Source: Lycium barbarum (Eukaryota > Streptophyta > Magnoliopsida > Solanales > Solanaceae). Taken from it: a stretch of DNA of 64,000 nt. A program made the position numbers and the translations under genes. Of this stretch, positions 59,479 through 64,000 are shown one piece after another; the stretch's first letter is position 1, and every line of letters starts with the position of its first letter. The notes beneath the pieces were generated by a model, which saw only the letters and a list, made by a program, of their open reading frames with translations, searched no databases and was not told the origin of the DNA. Location: the NCBI RefSeq assembly GCF_019175385.1, contig NC_083346.1:91022333-91086332 (forward strand), read 5' to 3'.

Positions 59479-61111
59479 CATCCAAAGTGGTATTACGTCG
59501 TGCCACGACGTTAAATTGTGCGCTTCTTGGGAGGCAACCCATGTGCATTTTTGCAATATATTTTTCTTTGATTCCGTTGATTTTTGTTGCTGTGTTATTT
59601 TAATGTTTGTTGAGGTGTTGCAGAACCTAAGTGTTGAACCCAGAAATTTCCAGGACAGCAGTTACACGACACATTCGACGGACCGTCGATCTGATCGACG
59701 AAACGTCGAATGCACCGTCGAGTGGATCACATGAAAGATTGTCCACTGGAAATAATGGAAAATCGACGACAGGTTTGACGCTCCGTCGAACTGATCGACG
59801 GGCGTTCTTCTCTCTTTTTCATATAAAAAAAACAAGAGAGAGAGACGGAGGGTCGTGTTAAAAAGACGGAACGTCGATTGAACACCCCCTCCGTCTTTTT
59901 AACACGACGGTTCAGAAACGTGGGTTTATAACCCACGTCTGTTGCACTGCTTCTTATTTTATATATAACGTTTCTCTCTCTCTCTCTCTCTCTCTCTATT
60001 TCTCTCTCTCTCTCACTACCACCTCCCCCCCTTTGCCTTAACTGCTACCCCAACCCCACCCACTTTCCCCTTCCTTCACCACCCCACTACCGCCACTTTT
60101 TCCCCCCTGCCCTACTACTTTGTCCGTCTTTGTGTGTGATTTTTCGGGTGTTTTTCCATTCTAGAAAGTTGAAATCCTATTCATTCTACTTCAAGGTATG
60201 TGACTTACTGGATTAGTGCTCCCTTGTGATTGTTTTTTTTTTTTTGCATTCCATGGCTTGTGTTTCTTATTTTTTATTGTTTTCCTTGTTTTTTTATTTT
60301 CGCCTGGTATGCTCATATTTTTTGCTGGGGGTGGTTTGTTGGTTTGTTTGTGGTTGTTGGGTCATTGATCTTTAGCCAAGTCGGAGGGCATTACGGCAAA
60401 CACACCTCATTCATGAGGTTGTTGTTGTTTTTCCCACCAAATGTTCGATGAAATGCCAAAGTAGAGCATTGTGGGTCACGATGGCTTGGAGGGCATTACG
60501 ACCTTCGAGTTGTTTTGCCCGCCAAATGTTTTCCCTAGTCTAACCCAAGCCAACATGGGGTGAAGTCTGAGTAACCCCAAAATACGTGACGATTGGCACA
60601 TCGGCCAAACAAGTGTATTGGATCTGTAGTTTTAGCATGCGAAAATATTCGACGCTCAGTTCGACGGCCCGTCGATTCAATCGACGGATCGTCCTAATCA
60701 ACGTAGAATAAGCCTTATCAAAAGTTCTTGGCAAAAACAGCATCAATGGTGGATTCGACGACCCGTCGAATCGATCGATGGGGCGTCTTTCCCACCGTCT
60801 TTCAGTTCAAATTTCCAGTGGCTAACTTGGTGCTGTTAAGAGATCGACGGCCCGTCTAATCGATCGACGGGGCATCTTTCTCACCGTCTTTTGGTCAAAA
60901 TTTCTGGTGGCTCACCAGAGAACGACGATGAGATCGACGGCGCGTCGATCAGTTCGACGGGAACTTCGACGCTTCGTCGATTTGTTCGACGACTCTTTAG
61001 CACATCGACGGACCACTGGCAGCTTTAACAATTATCGCATGTCTTGTACTTTTGACTGATTCTGTAATGTTTCTATGGTTATCTTAACAATGAAGTGTGT
61101 TCTTTTCTCAG
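59479..61111 (+). promoter_or_regulatory. Spacer between integrase and ORF3 with promoter-like features and a candidate leader intron
   Basis: TCGACGGACCGTCGA-type palindromes (59670-59900) are followed by a 21-bp inverted repeat ACGTGGGTT/AACCCACGT (59917-59937), a TATA box TTTTATATATAAC (59957-59969) and a CT-rich stretch (59971-60016, a Y-patch-like microsatellite). About 225 bp downstream of the TATA a candidate intron starts at TTCAAG|GTATGTG (60196) and ends at TTCTCAG (61111), 2 bp before the ORF3 ATG. A second palindrome cluster (60640-61010) lies inside the candidate intron. Two imperfect copies of GGAGGGCATTACG ... CCACCAAATGTT occur at 60380-60540. The promoter and splicing are inferred from signals only. 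Confidence 0.45.
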
Positions 61112-61113
61112 AT

Positions 61114-63245
61114 ATGCCTCCAAAGAATCCAGTCAAGCGGGGTGGTGGTCCCAGAAAAGGCCGAGGTCGGGGTCAAACAACCCTTACTTTTAGGGATGAA
61201 CCCTCTGAGTCTGACCATCAAGCGGTAGTCACAACGACTCGATGAGGGCACAGACCACCACACCCCAAGCAGAATCACCCACTTTACTCTCCTCTTAGTC
61301 TACAGAGGGGACTTCATTCTCTACATCCGCTGATTCTAGCGATGCAGCAACAAACCAACCAGCCGCTCCTGAGCGAAATTCAGATGAGGAGCACGAGCGG
61401 CTGCGGTTGCAAAAGATGGAGATAGCGGCAATCCATTTCCCCTATGAAGGGTGCCGAAAGTACTATGCAAAAGGGGCCACTACAGTCGACGTGGGTAATC
61501 TGAGGAGAAATATTCAAGAAGAAGAACAAATCAGTATGAGCGGCTTAGAGAGCTACCCTCGGATTACTGATCTCATCCAGCACTATCATCTTGAGGCATT
61601 CACATAGCCTCCAGGGGATTATTGCCCGACCATGGCTCAGGAATTCTATGCTACCTACAGGGTAATGCTCGAGTAGCGCCACAAGAACAAGAGATCTTTA
61701 AAAGCCGCCCCTCCATTGGACACAGTATATGTTCGGGGTGTCCATGTTGACATCTCAGCATGCACAATCAACAGGTTTTATTTTAGTGATGACTTCGTGG
61801 CACCGACCACAGTGGAATATGATGATAAATTTGAAAGAAGGGCTGAGCAATCTGTACAGGAATGGTTTGCGAAAGTGATGGCTAGAGGGCCGGTGGCCCA
61901 GGCCCCATGGGTGAGAAACTTGGGTGCCAAAATCCATAAGGCAGATATCAGCTTGGAAGCTAAATTTAGGTGAAATTTTGTCATATATCGGGTTCTGCCC
62001 ACGGGAGCAGATAACATAGTCACACCGGACAGAGCAGTGGTTGTGGCTGCTATGCTATCGAGGTGCCCAATGAACTTGGGTGATTTGATCAGTAGGGCCA
62101 TTCGGGCAGGCGTACCACAGGAGGCGACAACCTTGATATTCGCGTGCCTTATCTCATAGTTGTGTAGGTTGGCCCAGGTGAGGCACATTGATACATTTGT
62201 AGCTACTCTCTCCGTAACAAAGGTGTGCGACATCACACGGAGTATGGATGAGACCCTCCGTACATCTCAGGCCACCAGTACTTCATTGCTAGAGCTCATG
62301 GGTGAGCAGGCTGAGCATGTCACGGATTCAGTACCACAGGGCACATTGGATATAGGCACAGAAGGATTGTCCACCACAGAGGCCTCCATACCATCTGTAG
62401 CTGATGCCACCCCTTCTTCTGAGGCACCACCTTGGCCTGCTGTTCTATCTGCATCTCCTATTCCTCCGTCAGCCGCAACATCAGCTTTCGAGGATCTCTT
62501 TGTCCTCAACAGAGCCAACTTCAGAGAGTTTGCAATCAAGGCAGAGCGTGCTGATCAGCAAGTGACTCGGATATTGCAGCAGTTTGGTAGGTTCGTCCAG
62601 AAAGAGATTGCACCGAAGTTGGAGCCTCTTCAGGAGGCTATGGAGAGGCATCATGCTAGATTCAATGTCCGACTTGACAATTTGGAGATGCGGATACTCA
62701 CTATTGAGAAGAAGAGTGAGTCTGGTACTTTGGGAGATTTGAAGACCGAGCTTGACCAGCTCTAAGCTGAGATTGCGGCCCTTCGGACAAGAGAGCAGGT
62801 TATTGTGGATGACCCGACACCATCTGCACCAGTCGCCAGAATTTCCGATTTGATCAGAGTAGTTGACTTGGTGACTAAGGATGAGCCCCGGGAAAGTCGC
62901 AAGTGAAAGAGGCCTGTCACATTGGCTGATGATGATGATGAGGAGGAGGATAATGAAGATGAAGAACTCGAGCCTCAGGACTGTATTCGGTAGTCACGCC
63001 TGGACATGAGGTTCACCGACGCATCTTCCAGCACTAGTGTTATCCCAGTGCCAGTCAAGCCGATCACGATAGCTCCTCAGGACCTGCAACCACAGAGCTA
63101 GTTAGCTCCACCGCTTCAGTCCAACGAGCCAGCAGCAGAGAGGGCCCCCATTCAGACTGCTGCGGGGAGGCACCTCAGCAGCAAAAACAGGATTAGAGTA
63201 TTTCAGGTCGGCACCACCACTATGGGGTGCTGGTATGATTTTTGA
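61114..63245 (+). pseudogene. Athila ORF3 (env-position ORF), broken
   Basis: It starts MPPKNPVKRGGGPRKGRGRG, a strongly basic Gly/Arg tail. After a one-base shift near 61240 the frame continues with an acidic Ser-rich part, a folded-looking domain (about 61407-62260: MEIAAIHFPYEGCRKYY, DTVYVRGVHVDISACTINRF, LGAKIHKADISLEAKFR, VIYRVLPTGADNIVTPDRAV, LGDLISRAIRAG), a coiled-coil-like C-terminus (NRANFREFAIKAERADQQVT ...) and an Asp/Glu-rich end. In-frame stops fall at 61296, 61605, 61674, 61971, 62157 and 62763 among others. The domain resembles the one found after integrase in Athila elements (often called env-like or 'putative plant transposon protein'). No signal peptide or membrane span is visible, so an envelope role is not supported by this sequence. 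Confidence 0.65.
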
Positions 63246-64000
63246 TGCATTGGGGACATTGCATCTTCTTTTTGCTGGGGGTGGGGTAACCTGATGTACT
63301 TTTCAGTATTTATATTTGTTTTATGGATTAAAGTAATTGTGACTTCATGGTTGTTGCATTTTGAACTTATGGCATGGATTTTGGATGAAAAAGGATATTT
63401 ATGATGTGTTTTATGGATTGATTTGAAATTGACCCCTCCAAAATTTTATTGCGTATCTCAGGTTGTAATGAACTGACATGTATGGTTCTTTTGTGACATC
63501 ATAGATATTAGAGTGTGTATGAATTGAGTGTTCAAATCCTTATGCCATTGTTAGTGTGAGAATTTCTTGTGTTCATTGTTAGCATATGTGGATCTAGAAC
63601 TTGCCTGGTAGGTCGTGCTATATTGCTTAGGATAGTCGGTTGTGAAGTGATCATAGGCTTTCCTTCTGAATAGTCACGTCAGCCTTAAAAAGCCCAAAAC
63701 CTGTTCTATATAAATATCATTAGTTCCCACGTTGAGCCTTTGACTTTGTCTCTTGATTAGCTGTAACAAACCTTTTTCCTATTTCATGAATTCATTCCGT
63801 CTCTGCACCCATTCCCTTCTTGACACTACTAGAGAAAAGAGGCAAATCGCCTAAGCTGGGGGTGGTATATGTGTGAAGTAAAGGCCAAGAGCCTAAAGCT
63901 GGGGGTGTGTGAGTTGCATAATCAAGGACTAGATGTGATAGCAGATTAAATTTGAGAAAAGTTTATAAAAAAAAAAAAACAAACAAAAAAAGAATTTCAT
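63246..64000 (+). other. Non-coding 3' part of Athila before its 3' LTR
   Basis: This AT-rich tail holds several copies of a purine motif CTGGGGGTG (63272, 63855 and 63896, the last two preceded by AAGCTGGGGGTG-like context). The same motif is also at about 60320. One of these may be the polypurine tract. The 3' LTR start (TGATGTGCC) is not reached before base 64000. Confidence 0.5.

Larger units (their letters stand above)
50005..64000 (+). mobile_element. Athila-lineage Ty3/gypsy retrotransposon (3' end outside the window)
   Basis: Order: 5' LTR (50005-51406), primer site for Asp-tRNA (51411-51428), gag-protease-RT (split by solo LTR F at 54455-56904), RNase H, integrase, a long non-coding spacer with promoter-like features, and ORF3 (61114 to about 63245). 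Support for Athila: the TTGGCGCCGTTGCCGGGGAA primer site, the protease motif CDNGASINLMP, RT boxes LDGYSGYNQI and VFMDDFSV, and an extra ORF after integrase. It is inserted into the Ogre/Tat-like LTR. The 5' flank TAGGC is the presumed TSD, untestable here. Stops, a frameshift, an inversion and the nested LTR make it inactive. Confidence 0.9.

Noticed and set aside
61114..63245. True envelope gene
   Set aside because: No signal peptide, transmembrane helix or cleavage site is visible. It is only in the env position.

Overview
This window looks like repeat-dense nuclear DNA of a flowering plant, very probably a member of the Solanaceae. The basis is spliced low-GC genic sequence at the left, two copies of a SINE common in that family, long Ty3/gypsy LTRs with 5-bp target-site duplications (TSDs), an Athila element with an Asp-tRNA-type primer site, and inserted organelle DNA. 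There are no bacterial-style operons, CRISPR arrays or intact tRNA genes.

Layout. (1) 1-9.5 kb: the 5' portion of one host gene on the minus strand, an OTS/ULP1-like SUMO protease. Its first intron is about 5.8 kb and is filled with MITEs, a SINE, a copia relic and a tandem array. (2) 9.5-27.7 kb: a segment present twice (about 9.66-19.1 kb and 25.01-27.66 kb). The left copy has been inflated by three solo LTRs (11104-13519, 14552-18950, 19497-21658), each with a perfect 5-bp TSD. The right copy keeps empty sites for the first two. A Mutator-like element with 100-bp terminal inverted repeats lies inside the left copy. Two inverted Ogre/Tat-like LTR pieces lie between the copies. (3) 27.4-32 kb: a decayed L1-type LINE carrying a tRNA-like SINE and a composite organellar insertion (23S rRNA piece plus psbJ). 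(4) 32-50 kb: a nested stack. An Ogre/Tat-like LTR is interrupted by a minus-strand solo LTR (34273-37611) and by another LTR (37697-48441). That second LTR is itself interrupted by a complete, non-autonomous Tekay/Del-like element (37939-46455) whose internal region holds a degenerate 5S rRNA sequence. (5) 50 kb to the end: an Athila-lineage retrotransposon with its 5' LTR, gag-protease-RT-RNase H-integrase and a third ORF. It is split by one more solo LTR (54455-56904), and its 3' LTR lies beyond the window.

The only plausible host protein-coding gene is the SUMO protease. All transposon ORFs carry stops, frameshifts, insertions or a local inversion, so none looks autonomous. The main surprises are features shared between unrelated LTRs: family-specific palindrome clusters just upstream of the TATA box, and two short stem-loops kept in several LTRs. 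Others are the 5S-like sequence inside an LTR element, a possible internal promoter plus leader intron ahead of the Athila third ORF, and a precise 75-bp inversion in its integrase.

All family names come from motif recognition by eye. No database search or alignment program was run.
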